64,000 bases of DNA, taken from the NCBI RefSeq assembly GCF_040436345.1, contig NC_133238.1, positions 11,348,150-11,412,149 of the forward strand. The letters are read 5' to 3'. Made by a program: the position numbers and the translations under genes. Under the pieces are notes generated by a model that saw only the letters and a program-made list of their open reading frames with translations, was not told the origin of the DNA and did not search any database. This DNA comes from Pagrus major (lineage: Eukaryota; Chordata; Actinopteri; Spariformes; Sparidae). Positions 23,601 through 36,500 of this stretch are shown in pieces (position 1 is the stretch's first letter; each line of letters opens with the position of its first letter).

Positions 23601-26600
23601 GACATCATACGATGATGTATTAGTGATGTGTCTCTGTCTTGCCAGGCGTATCACTGTTTACCGAGGCAGCAAAGTCATTGAGAGGAGAGGTGTTGACTGG
23701 ACTGCTGACAGATGGGCAGGCACAGAAATGGTAACGGTCTCGTCATTCCTGTTTCAAGGTTGCGTCCCTGACAATCACCTTTGAGTGCTTCACTTGTGTG
23801 AAGTTGTAATTTACTATTCACTTGAGTTCTTTGAGATCTTTGTTTTGAATTTGACAAAAGACAAAATTATCCACAGTCCTTTTCAGCGGTATGAGATTGA
23901 TTGACAGTGTTTTTGAGGCCAAGAATTCACATTTGTCATGTTTTAAATATTGATTTAAGTTGTGTGTTTGCTGTGCAGGGCGGCAGAGCACACAGTGGAT
24001 CTCCCTGCTGTGTTTGTGTTTCCATCTTGGAGGACACACACTCAGCCCTCCTCACTGTCTGTGTCCACTTCTGCTGAAGAGCTGCTCTCACACATTAACT
24101 CTGCACTGCTGCATCCACTGGTAAAACAAACTATGTGTTCATAGTGTCTCATAAAGTCATGTCTACACCGAGAGAGACTGAAGAAAAACAAAGATGCTTT
24201 TAAGCTTAACTAAGTGAATACAGCCAAAAATCTAAATGCCGACGTCTCCCAGCCCACACTGTGAGCCAATCTTTATCTAAATCTCGTGAAATGAAATAAC
24301 CATAAATAAATGATGTGGACGTAACTTCCTGGATGTTCGGTTCACAGTATGTCACAGATAACGAGCGCCATATGTGGGTTCACAGAGTTCAGCAGTGGTT
24401 TCCTCAATACATCCAGGGTCGGAGTCATGCGTCACGCCTGAGTTTACATTTGCTCATTTAAACAAATACAGTGAGCTGATGTGGAAACAGATCTTTAATG
24501 CAGACGTCGCTCAACAAGATAAGTTCAGCTCTCCCTTTGAGTGTTTATTATGCTGTTTCAAGTTAGTTTATAGGGTTGTGAAGTTAAACAGTTGAAGTGC
24601 ATCAGCAAGGGTTGAGAGTCTAAAAACTAGTGTTGAAACAGTAACAGAATCTTCCTTTTGGTGGTGCTGTTGTCCTCATTTTTATCGGGACTGGAATACA
24701 GCAAGATTTCACAAGTCTATCCAGGTCTATCCAAGTAAAAGGAGAATTTCTTCTATATGTATATTTTAAAAAATCAAATATGATTTTTCTTTCCACCCAC
24801 AGTTATTTGTTTATTCAACCTTCCTATGTGATATTACTGTTTTAGAACAAGCTATCGCCGCACACGGATACTATTTAAATCTTTGTTCTTTATCCCCGTT
24901 TTATCCTCAGCCTGAGCTGACGGTGGAAAACCTGCCGTCCTTCCTCTCCCTGGGTAAAGCCCTCCTGCTCCTCTTTGTGGGAGAGGAGGAGGACGAGATT
25001 GGGCGGAGGCAGAACCAGGCGCTGGTGGAGGAGATGAGAGGAGTGGTGGACTCGGGAGGGGGGAGGATGGAGCGATACCTGGCCTGCTGGATCCACCTGT
25101 ACATACAAATTCAACACTCTTTTCTTTATTATCTTCTTGCATTATATTACATTTATATTCTATTTATGATATTAATAGATATATTGTGTTGTTCTGTGTT
25201 CCAGTGGCCGTACTCCAGCTGGTATGTCCGTCCTGGGGTCATACCTGGGCTCTATGCCCCCCCTCCCTGCTCTGGTCCTCACCCATCTACCCTCTGGAGA
25301 TGAAATCTATCAGTACTCCCCCAACACCCCCATAACGGCCCCCTCTGTCCTACAGTGGCTGCAGAGGGTCGAGGACGGCACTGAGTCACCTGCAGGTAAG
25401 GAGGAGGAAGTGCTGGATGGCAAAGAGATAAGTTAAACAGTATTTAGGAAAGAATTTAATATGGTAATATGACACGGCAGGTGACCGTGCAGTTTGGGTT
25501 TACAGGTCTCCTTTCATTGAAGAGGTCGTCCTCTGAAGCAGCAGGAGTCACAGTAATGATGCTTTTAACTGCAGAAAGCCCACTCCTGTCCTCAGTGATT
25601 GCCTACTTACTTGCAGTGATTAGTTGACTGCCTGCAGTCATGACTTTCCAACACACTCTATAGTTACCTTTCCACTGACTCTGGTCGACACTTTGTTGGC
25701 ACAATGGCTGCTGAGTACATAAGAGATCCAGATACAGACATTATTTCAGATGTCACTAGAAGAAGAGTACAAGGAAATACCATGACATTTTTTGCTGGAC
25801 ACATACAGAATAATGGACTGTGCTCTCAAGATGAATAGACGTTAAAGGAATATGTCACCAATTTGAAATTGTCATGGCCCTCAGACAAGCCTGCAGCATC
25901 CAACTTGTGTTGTTCTTGTCTGAGGAATGTGAAGTTAAGGGCTACAGTCTTTGAGTTCAGCAGCAACACGTGTAATGAACTTAAAAGGGTCTTTAAATGA
26001 AGGTGATGATTGTTAAGGTACCTTCAGGCTTTAACCTTTGACCTTTTGAACCCTGCAGTTTGTATAGGTGTGGGCCAGGATGTGACACCAGTCTCGCTGT
26101 GACTTGTTTTTGTTTATCTGATGCAAAGGATTGCTGTCCAGCACATTCCATACATTCTCCGCGGAGAAACCATGGACCTGCAGGCTTTAGAGATGAACTT
26201 TGGCTTTAAGCTTCCAGGTTTTGCTTCCTGTGACTGTTTCCTTGCAAGGCAGTTTCCAAAACACCTTTTTTGAACAGAAAGTATGCACCTTGTCAAATAG
26301 CTATAGCTCGTAACATTAACAGCTTTTGAGTTTTAAAAATTGCAACTGGACAAGTTGGACTTTATGGACTGCAGTTCATTTTTTCAGAACTTGCGTTTCA
26401 TTTGCTTAATATGTTTTTTTTTAAAGACTCTTATTTCATGGCATTATTCAATGCTGTTGTTGCATTAGAGTATCATCTTTAATGATGTATCACGTTGCAT
26501 GTTGTAATTATAGATCTCTGTCTCGGTCCATCTCTACAGGGATGTTGGGTGATGATAACTGGCCTCCAGCTGTCGATTTCTATGACTTCCTGAAAATCAT

Positions 26601-26787
26601 GGACGAGCAGGAACCCGACTCTGCCCACCAACAAACTCCTGACGAGGAGGAGGATGAGGAGGACGAGGAGGAGGAGGAGGAGGAGGATGTGAATGTGGAG
26701 GAACACGTGGGGGTAAAAGAGATGACACATTCCTTCTCCACCTCTCCCACACCTGACAATAACCCAAAGACTCACACTGAACTGTAA
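17242..26787 (+). CDS. txndc16: TXNDC16 (ERp90-type ER thioredoxin-domain protein), 19 coding exons
   Basis: Exons: 17242-17401, 18218-18300, 18422-18495, 18667-18741, 18832-18953, 19150-19240, 19340-19508, 19869-20038, 20284-20344, 20438-20585, 20716-20862, 20969-21028, 21346-21541, 22251-22387, 23646-23730, 23979-24120, 24911-25098, 25205-25395, 26540-26787. They total 2547 nt (848 aa plus stop), all GT-AG and in frame; human is about 825 aa. Residues 1-20 form a signal peptide (MMWWLCIAVFLLWMRSGG). Several thioredoxin-like folds follow; no CxxC site is present, and the expected position in the best-preserved fold reads RWDAVS (W434), so it is predicted to be redox-inactive. Matching family words include WRLRGLALLVLVH, YRGMLGTEAL, LTVENLPSF and PPLPALVL. 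Acidic tracts lie at about 358-382 and 801-816. The last four residues are HTEL. The family protein ERp90 partners the flavoprotein ERFAD in the ER lumen. Weak points are the exon 7 donor (GTCAGT) and the exon 10 acceptor, which lacks a pyrimidine tract. Confidence 0.95.
17602..18147. repeat. 21-bp-period minisatellite in txndc16 intron 1
   Basis: About 26 imperfect units of roughly 20-23 bp follow the pattern CAAAGAGATGCAAAATGACC, with variants such as AGACACAAAA. The period is close to 21, a multiple of three, so it holds long open frames on both strands: Lys/Arg/Thr-rich on plus and Leu/Val/Phe-rich on minus. These frames are not genes. The array lies between exons 1 and 2 and ends 70 bp before the exon 2 acceptor. 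Confidence 0.85.
20655..20683. repeat. (GT)n microsatellite in txndc16 intron 10
   Basis: About 14 GT units sit inside a 130-nt intron, ending about 33 nt before the exon 11 acceptor. On the transcript this is a UG repeat close to a 3' splice site. Confidence 0.95.
23042..23074. repeat. Compact overlapping palindrome in txndc16 intron 14
   Basis: ACTTCCTGAA (23042-23051) pairs with TTCAGGAAGT (23061-23070). CTGAACTTCC (23047-23056) pairs with GGAAGTTCAG (23065-23074). Both are perfect 10-bp inverted repeats that share bases, so two alternative hairpins are possible. Confidence 0.6.
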
Positions 26788-26822
26788 TGGACCAGATGGG
26801 AGAGATGTGACACTAGCTTTTG

Positions 26823-26828
26823 ATTAAA
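26823..26828 (+). terminator. txndc16: Candidate polyadenylation signal of txndc16
   Basis: ATTAAA, the second most common vertebrate signal, lies 36 bp after the stop codon and is followed by T- and GT-rich sequence. It would give a very short 3' UTR. A canonical AATAAA at 27574-27579 is the alternative for a longer transcript. Confidence 0.35.
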
Positions 26829-29800
26829 CATGATTGTATTTTTATCTGGGCTTCAGTTGTTTCTTTTACTAATATCATACTGGCTTGTAATATTATTGTA
26901 GGCATATTTGCTATTCATGCTTTCCTACTTAATTTTACGATTTTTCACGGCCTTGACAATTTCCTAATCAGTCATATGATCAGAGCAGCTACACTGTTAT
27001 TTTTTCTCCCTGCCTTATAAATAATAATGGTTTAACTGTTCTTTCTTCCCGTTTATAAAATCAAACCATGTGTGGAAATTGCAGTGACTTTTGGTGAAGG
27101 GTATCTTGTGTCCTGGAAATGTCTTGGCATTTGTTCTGATGTTATTCTTCCCATCAGTCCACCTCGTGTCCCGTAATGACAGTGGCATCATGGGATGGCT
27201 GTGTAACTCTTCCCGGCAGCTGAGATGCAGATCAAAGGAAGTGGCATAGGTTAGTCGGATTGGTCTGTTTTAATTACGGTGGTTTCTGGGACCAAGAGTT
27301 GTTTGAATCAATTAGTGTCTCAGTTAAAAGGGAACATCCGTCCTAAACCGTGACGAGCCTGAAAGGTTCTTGGATTGTGGTTTACAGCGGATTTTCCTTC
27401 GAGTCCATATGTGAATCTTTTGCTTCAATTTTTCTTCACTTGCTCACTTTTTTCTTTGTTGTAATTGCGCTGACGTACTGTGAATATGATCCAAGGTCTT
27501 ACCCTTTGTATTGTAAATGGATTAGTTAATGCTGTAAGGGCTTGGTTTATCACAACAACAGAAAATACCTCAAAATAAATACATATTTAGAGAGTTAATT
27601 GGAATTGGGTTATTATATAAGACATAATGGGCAAAATACAGAGAACATAAAACACTTGAGTAGATAAAATTCAATGTATATTCTTCAGTATTTTGAGGTA
27701 CACTATGTTATTAAAGGTCAAGCAATGGGACCATTTTGAAAAGTCTCATTTAAACATAATATCCCTTGAATTGATGAATGTTTTTTAAATTCATCAAATT
27801 AAAAAAAAAATCTTAAATTGTGTAACTGGGACTTGAATATTGGCCCTAAATCACTGTCATAGTGTGTATGAATAGTGTAGATGATCGAGTTTTCTCAAAA
27901 TCGTGAAACAGCGCCCCCGTTGCTTGTAAGAACTGGTAAATGTTAGCTGGTCTGTGTGGTCACAAGTGGTATTGCACCCCTGAAGCTGTTGTGTTTTTGT
28001 TGCTGTCTACATGGACACAGTTACAGGGACGGGGCCTGCAGGGCTTAAAACACTCTTCTCACTTTTGTTCTTTTTGATTGGCACTTTCTTAACTCTCAAA
28101 GTTAATTTCACTGTCCCCTTTAAAGGAACATCTGGCCCCATCTGGCACTTTGGATGTATGTTGATCACTGCCACCAGTGCCATCAGTATTACATTATACT
28201 GCCAATGTGATGTGTAACAACATAATAGTAAGCATTAGTGGGGTTTTTATTGATTGATTACTTTAAGAAATACTTGCAGCCAGAAAGCCATTATAGCATA
28301 TGATTCATGTCTTGGAGTGGATTTCTCCATCATGAAGTCAGTCTTCAGTTTACTGTGCCCTGCTCAGGTCGATCAGTGTCACAGCTGTAGTGAGCAAAGC
28401 AGAAAAACACCAAGCAAGCCAAGACCGAGTCAGTCAGTGTGTGATTACACATCACAGGCATCTGGCTTTCACCGGATAGTGATGTTTGGGTTTTCCAGCG
28501 ATTAGAAAAGGATTAAATCCTGAGGTGCTGCCTGTCTGGAAAAAAACATTAAAATAAAATAACATTTTTTCAGAGTTCTGGACTTAAAGAGCTTATCTGA
28601 TCTTGATTCATGTGTCAGCCATGTAATATATGGCAGAGCCACTGTTGGCTTGGACAAATGATAAATAAATGCTGCCACTGGCTTTTAACAGCGAGCTCTC
28701 CTGCTGTTGGCAGCTAACTGACTCCTGCCAGAGGATCTGAGGTGAGAATGAAATGCAATGAGATGATGTGTGGCTGCCCAGTTAGCCAGATAACTGAGAC
28801 AGTAATCTGTGTAGCTGCAGACAGTTTGATTCATGATGACAACTTAAACCTGCGCAGGCCAATTTCACAATCTGCTTATGGCACCAAATGGCAGCACAAG
28901 CTACCCAGAAAACTTACTAAATGTCTCGAGTTGAAGAAATTAAAGGTTCTGACATCTCCCGCATTTACGTGCATTGATATAAATCTAGCATATGAAAACT
29001 TGTAATAAACCAAATTTCTATCCCTTAATATACATTTGATAATAATATTGTTGTATTTAAAGCTTTATTACACAAAGCGCCGTCCGCTATGCATGATCTC
29101 TGACGGATATTCAATTGTAGCATCTTTTCGGGGCGCATCAACATTTTTGATCAACTCCTCTCGTCTCTCATCTGTCTCTCATCTTTGACTTCGGCTGCTG
29201 GCCTGTCAAAGGACACAGAGAGTTTATCGAGTAATAAAGCTTAAAACTATAAAAATTGTTTTTTTGATCCCCTGACTCACCTGAAAAATCCCTGTTGATT
29301 TATACCCTCGGCCATATAAGCATGAATCTTTAGGAGCATTTCTTCCACAGTGAGGGTCTGTGAACATACAGAACGTGTGTGAGTCTGTCGTCCATATGCC
29401 TGCTGATCCGAGAGTCACGCCATCAAACACGCAAACAGGCAAACATACAAACATACAAAATAATTGCATTTGCTGCTGCTGCCTGGAAAAAACCTGAGTC
29501 GGCATAATCGATCAGATGGGAAATGATCCAACGCAGATCAAATGTGTAACTAGATTGCAGACCAGCCACCCACCCCTGTGTTACATATGAGTTATGATAT
29601 CAGCCAAAGCAGACCATGTATATTATTTAATTATCGGGACACGCGCACATGCACAGAGCGGACCTGATGCCTCACGCGGTGTGTTTACTGTTAACCTTTG
29701 CAGACAGTTTGATGTCACCATGTGTTTGGGGGAAGTCAGTGATTCCTCACTGATAAGAAGTTAGTCAGCCTGGCTTTGTTAAAGCCTGCATTACCATATG

Positions 29801-32800
29801 TCATACTGAGTGATTGCAAACTGGTGGTCAAGAAAAAGGCATATTTCCATAACTTATTCCTTTTTTTAAAATAGTTTCAGCAGTTGCATAACACCGACCA
29901 AAACGACTGGTTTCAACTATGTGTGCAGCAGCTACGCAGGAGATGAAATCAAAAGTACGAGCGAGTCTGCACACACGCAGCCAGGCACGTGGAGGAGGAA
30001 TCTGGCTTGATTACAAGGTTGGTATTCGGCAATTACAGAGAAATGATGGCATAATAACACACAGATGCTGCGATGAGTGCGAGAATGCAAAAACAAAATG
30101 AGATGATGGGGAGGCAGAAACACAGCAGGGCCAGGGGAGGATCATATACGTCTCTGGTTCCACTGTGTCTCAACATAAAGCCTCCAGCACTGATTATGAG
30201 ATTGCATAAGGAGGTCTTACCTGTGCTTGTGCGCGTCCATGTAGTCAAGCCAGGCATTGCAGCCACATCCTCTTACAGCATGAGCCCAAGCCATTGGATG
30301 TACGTCATTCATGTGTGTGTGTGACACAGACAAATGATCCCAGTCATCCGGGAGCAGGGTTACAGAGATATGGAGCTGTGTTGGGAATACTTTCGAAAAC
30401 GTGTGTGTGTGTGTGAACTTGATCTGGCCTCTGTGTGGGAAAGCATATTTCATGATTATGATAATCAAATTGCTGACCATAATTGTACGGAAAACTCCTT
30501 CGGGATGTCCCTTTATCTGTGTTCTCACAGACACACACACGTCCACACAGACAGGATCTCACTACCAAAGCCAGGCTCCACTCTGGATTTTCCAAATTTC
30601 TTAATGGAATTTTCGATTAGTCAACTAGACAGTCCAAATTGAGTACATTTCTGGTGTTGACTTGTGAGGATGGCAATGGCATCCAGTTGCACACATTCCT
30701 ATTTTTTACATCATAACACACGGAAAGAACTTACAACAGCTTCGCAGGTGCGGTGGGCGGTATTCGTCTCTGTGGAGCAGTCAGAGTGGATTATTCCACC
30801 CCTATCACAGCCGCCCGCTATCAAACATAGTAATAAGGAATGCTCATTCATATACTGGGGCAGTGCATTCCTTTGAAAGGCTAAAAGAAGCCTCAGGCAT
30901 CAGCTACACAGATTAAAAAATGTGATATGGGGTGACTTTGCTATGTCAGAGATGTGTGGTTATCTGAAAATGATGCATATCCTCTATACTGGTGGTTAAT
31001 TACCCTTTTGACTTGTAGAGGAGAGTACAAAGGTTATGTTCCCAGTTTAAGACCTTTATAAAAAATTTCAATTTGTTGGGATTTCCCAATCAAAAAATGT
31101 TGGCGATGTACATTTGTACCGCTGTTAGGGTCAGATAAAGATCGTGTTTTGGCTTAAAATACCTGTTTTGGTTGCAAAAAAGCACAGTGGTGGCTTGAAA
31201 TGAAGCTGTTTCCCATCTTAAGTTTTCTCTGCCTTCCTTACACAATAATGATTCAACGTAGAGCCACATCATGGCAGCTGTTACGGTTTCTGTGAGCGGG
31301 GAACTTTTCTCTGGCATGCCGCTCTGCTTCGGATTTGTTTGCAATAAACAGGAGAACAACTGGATAACTGGATCCCCAGATTGAAGGCTCTCAGAGGCCG
31401 TGGAGCATGCCACAGGATTGTAGATAGAACAGCTGGTTTCCCTGCGCCACCAGCATGCCTCAGGGTGTGACTTAAGTTAATGAATCTATCCTTTTGTTGT
31501 GCGGACTTGTATATTATCCTGCTCTTTCTGTGCATCTGCATCAAACTCTGACTGAAGCTTGAACCTATAGCCTATATCAGCCTTTTATCTTTCCATTCTG
31601 CTGTAAAAGTAGGAATGTAGTCCATAAAATAAAACGTCTGTGCTATCTGCAGCGGAAAAAATGAGCTAGTGTTTAGGAGATTGAAGTCGGTATCAAGTGA
31701 ATGTCTCATAAAAGACTTGAAGATTTGATGCGTTTCAGACCCAACGTTCCCCTTCAGAGGAGAAAAAGGTTTTTTTTCTGCCTTGTGGGGAAATTATTAC
31801 TGTCAGTCAGGTCATCAGGAAGTCAGTGAGTAATTATGACAAATGTGTGAGTGTGAATGGGGGAAAGTTATATTTTATTAATATGTTTAATTCATCAGCT
31901 CCAGAGGTCACTGCTAATATTTGGTCAGCTCACATACGTGACACACCATGTGTTGCCATGGGAACCATTCAGTGCCATTTCCTGTCCCTTCTGCCATAGG
32001 GGACGAGTGAAAAAAGGAATTGAGCCGTGAAGGGCGTAGGACAAATGATGAGTCAAAATGAGGCTAGACTACAATTTCATATTAACTTTGACTATCATCT
32101 CTTTGGAGAATTGAGTCAGTGCTGACCCCGCTGCCTCGTCGTGACTGCTGAAGAATATGATGACATGCATACTGTGCAGTAACTCTATTTAAAGCCGTGC
32201 ATCATTTTGATCTGGAAGTCTGCACAGTGGGAAAAAAAAGGTTTTGTTATAAGATTGGCACCAAAATGATGTTTCTAAATAAACACTATAGTCATTTTGC
32301 ATCATCACTGACAGCTGTAGAGCCGTACAGCTAAATATATGGATATACTGTATGTACTACATATATTTAGACAATGCAGGGAATTGTATTGTGGAATTGT
32401 GCAATTTACGAGTAGAAAGTATTATCAACGTCATGAACATTACTTTATTTGTCCCATTGTGGGGATTTCAAGAGCGCTATCTTGTGCACAGTTTTCAGAG
32501 TCAAATGTTTTGACGCTGAAATAAAATGGCGGAGTATGGATTTTGGAGATGGATTATGTTTCCTATAGTGTTATAGTGGAGGCACCTTGTCTGAAACAAA
32601 GAGCACCTCAGCTAATATCTGACAAAATTATTACATTTCTAGAAATATAAGATCAGGCTTGTGGTGGTAGATGAGAAGCTCTCATCTTGCAGTTGGCAGC
32701 ACCTCCAGCTCTGAGGTACGGCAGTGTATCGCTGCTACTGAACCTGCTAGCTGCAACCTGAATTCTTTTTTTTTTTGCAACTTAACTTTTTTTTGTTGAT

Positions 32801-33440
32801 TTATATGTTGTGACAACGAGTTACATTGATAACAGGATGAGATGTGTCAGGATGTGTGACTCCGCTCAGCTTATGACTGTTTTACTGATCACATCATATG
32901 TTCAACTGGTGGTGGTTTATCAGTGACATTAAACAAACAAACACCTCAGAGTTTGGGGGAAAGTTGAGAAAAGTTAAGACGACCGTCACCATTGAGCAGC
33001 AGGTCAGACACCTGGCTGAGGTTAATGAGACAGTCAGTTTCTAAGAGAAAACACTGAAATATGATAAGAAGTCAGGGGAAGAACGGCGATGAGGCTTTAA
33101 ATTACATGACCTCTCTGTCCATTTTTATTGCACACGATCGGGAAGGACAATTTACACCTTAATGATTCTTCTTCATGAAGTTTGATGAGCTCCCCTCCCA
33201 ACAGGAAGCTGAGCAGAAGTCCAGTTAATGAAGACGAAGTGAAAGCACTTTTGTGAATGTGCAGCAGCTGCTTTGCTTTTATTTCTTGTGACGTGGACGT
33301 TTTCTATTAGAATTACATAGAGACAAAGTTTCCCATTTTTTAATAAACTGCAGCATCTACTTTATGAAGTCAGCCAAGAGGGGGAGCCAGCAACATTATT
33401 AAGGCATCCTTAAGTGTTTGTCAATATTTTCAATATTAGT
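26829..33440. other. Gene-poor interval, proximal part
   Basis: No ORF here resembles a known protein or carries paired splice signals. The sequence is AT-rich with scattered repeat-like stretches. A roughly 38-bp word at 31138-31175 (beginning AAAGATCGTG) recurs at 56348-56384 with a few differences, so it is probably part of an old interspersed repeat. A perfect 11-bp inverted repeat lies at 32331-32341 and 32360-32370. Distal regulatory elements cannot be recognised without alignment. Confidence 0.4.
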
Positions 33441-33536
33441 TTCCCTGCTCCAACACACCTGATTCGAATGAGTGGGTCCTTAGCAGAGCTCGATGATGAG
33501 CTCTTTATTTGAATCAGATGTGTTAGCGCAGAGAAA
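33441..33536. mobile_element. Fold-back MITE fragment
   Basis: The left arm contains CTGCTCCAACACACCTGATT and the right arm TTTGAATCAGATGTGTTAGC; the arms are imperfect reverse complements around a short centre holding GAGCTCGATGATGAGCTC. The words CTCCAACACACCTGATTCAAAT and its complement are familiar from a very common teleost inverted-repeat element. No coding capacity. Confidence 0.65.
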
Positions 33537-36500
33537 TAGTGACCCCAAAATACTAAAATACAGTGACTCCTTAACACATTTATTAAGATGCGTTTGTGGT
33601 TGCATCCTAATAAATGTATATCTCCAAATGTATGTTTGCAGAGGTTGATATTGTGTGTGTGTGTGTGTGAGAGAGAGAGTGATCGACTGTAGGAGAGAGA
33701 CATCTGAGAGGCTTTTTATTGGGTTTGTTACACAATTCTGGGAAGAGAAACACAATAGCCTGCCATGGAGAAATGGATGTCAGGAAATTTGGTTGTTTTT
33801 GTCCGAGAATACGGCGGACGGTAACGCGGCTTTCTACAAATCCTCTCACACTTTTCCAGGATTTGATGCCCTCTTTTCTTTCTTGTAATATTTCAAACAG
33901 AACGTAGCTGACCACGCTGCACCGCTGCCAGCTCTGAAGCCAACCAGTAGACTTTTTTCTTCTTTCTTGTTATGTTTCAGTTAGAGACAGATCTGCGGTG
34001 TAAGAACAGAAACACATGGTGGCATGAAAAGTGCCTCTCTTGGTGGCCACAATACAAAGAAATTCTCTCCTACCTCCAGCTCCTGAGAGTCTTACAATTC
34101 AATACCTTTTAGCACGTATTGGAATGGTCCACAAAGGCTCTGTATGTATGTATGTGTGTGTGTGTTGGTGCTGACTGTGGACAGGTGAACAAAGGCAGTG
34201 TGTGTCAGTGACAGAGAGGGGAAGATAAAGTCTGGCTGCGGGTGACTTTCTATTAAATCGCAGATACTTTCTGCCTCGACTGCAGCCAAACACAGAAAGC
34301 TTGAGGAGTTTGTTGTTGTTCTTCTGGCTGCTTGAATAAAAAACAATCTGGATCCATGCACAGAATGTTCTTTAGCTTTTAGATAAAGATAGATGTAGCT
34401 GATGCATGTTTATTATTACTTTCATAATTTGGTAAGTTGTCTCATAAGATCTTTAAATTTGTGCAGATCGGTATCCTTTCAGTTGACCTACTAATACCAA
34501 TAATAATATTACTCAGACCAATACCCACTTGAGTATTTTTATGTATTGATCCTTTTTTCTAAAATTGAAATCAACCTTGACCAGTGTCTGCACATGGGAA
34601 TAAAATGAACTTTCTGTCTCATGAACGTGAACTCTTTCCCACAGTCATTTTGTTATTGGCTCCCAGTCCACAATCCTTTTAAACCCGGTTGGACTGGACG
34701 AAGGCAGTGTGTGTATGTGCTTTGTATGTGTGTGTGTGCACGCATTTTGCATTTCAGCAAGACTGTCTATCTTTGGCTATTTTTTGGGTTCTTTCCCTTT
34801 TAAACCATTAAGATTGGAGATGCTGAGGTGGAACAAAGAGAAACAGGAAGTTGTCATCACACTTCCACGATGATGGAGGAGAGGTCGCCTCAGGACGCGC
34901 AGCAGCATCAACACATGCACGTGTTCATCTGTGTATCTATGACTGTGTGGTACAGAAGTCACTGAAGGGTTGACAATCACTGATAAACAACGGATTTAAT
35001 GATGTTTATTTAAGTGTGTGTGTGTGTGTGTGTTTCTGCATGATAAGATCCCAGGCACTTACTCCCTTTTAGGGACGGATGTGGAGGAGGATCTTTATTA
35101 ATTGGATTTCTTTTCACAGTAAAAGCCCCATATTCTTTCACAGTTCAGTCAGCTCCACATTGCACACACCTATATGTTATTGAATATGAAATATATTTAT
35201 AATGTTGTTGATGGAATATATTATATTGGAATATTTTAGGGACACTTCATTATCTAATGCTGAATCAATGTAGGCATTATTATACTTTATTATGTTACAT
35301 ATATGACCCTCTAAATCACAAGCGTTAATGGATGTTCCTGTCCAGTCTCCTACTCATGGCTGTATCTACAGTATGAGAAGCTTTCAGACTAAAACCTTGA
35401 CTGATGGGGGATTGACTTTTATTGACGTTACCTCGGGTTTCTCCTTTCATCTCAAGTCTCCTTTATTGTTCTTTTGTTACAGACACTTCATTAAAGTGTT
35501 TCGGTTCCAAGACTGTTTTTCCTTCCGTCTATGCATCGAGTTTCAAGAAATGGGAAAGGTAAGCTGAGCTCGGCTGCTATAAACTTTCAAAAGTGGTCAA
35601 GTAAACCTTTTAAACTCTCCAAACATGGATCTCGAGGAACAGAGACGTCAGATTTCACATGGCTGAGGTGAAGTGTTTCCAGCCTGCAGCCTGTGTGATG
35701 AGTTCATCCTGTTGAAGTTTCCTTAACCCTCTGACACTGTTGCGGAACCTGAGATGAGACAGAAGTAGAATTAGAAATAAGGTCAAAGTGATGTGATCTA
35801 ATAAGTTCTGTGTATTTGTATCTCCTGGTACTTTTTCTGCATGATTGATGTTGCTCCGTCAGCTGTAATAACAGTGTATGACGGGAGACGGATTAAGTAA
35901 TCTCTTACTTGGAACTTTCCAAATTCAGCATGGATTAAAAAGCACATGTTTTTTACTGGGAACTAATTGCAAAGTAGGGAGGCAGAGACTCGAAAAAAGA
36001 GGAAGAGCAGAGGTCAGCATTCCTGCAGGTCTTCAGAGACTCAGAGACATGTTGCAGACAGAACAGAGGCATCGCGAAGCAGCAGAAAGCACAGGGCGTC
36101 CCCATCAGAACACGAGGGAGTCCACTCTGCCAGAGGTCTGCTACTGCTCAGAGTCACTCAAGCTGCCTTAACATGGATTGTCAAAAAAATAGTTTTATGA
36201 TTTTGAATGACATAAAAATGAGTTTTGTATAAATGTGGATTGTAAATGAAGTCAAAGCAGGTTTTGATCATTTATCAGGATGTGAAGCAGAATTCAGCAT
36301 CGCATTGAGGCTGAGATAGAAATCTCCCACCTGTCCTGTATCGGGGGTCGCCACAGCAACTGTGAAAGCATACATGCGTGGGTTGATCACAGTTGAAAAT
36401 CGGATAGCTGATGTCGAAGTTTCAGTTATTTAGAGATTAAAATATGTCGAAACATTATTGTGGCATTGGTTATGATGCTGGCTTTGTGTTACAATTCTGA

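Noticed and set aside
24923..25303. 126-codon plus-strand ORF
   Set aside because: Exon 17 of txndc16 read through its donor into the intron; the true exon ends at 25098.
28011..28217. 68-codon hydrophobic ORF, possible small membrane protein
   Set aside because: No Kozak, splice or homology support; random hydrophobic ORFs of this size are expected in AT-rich DNA.
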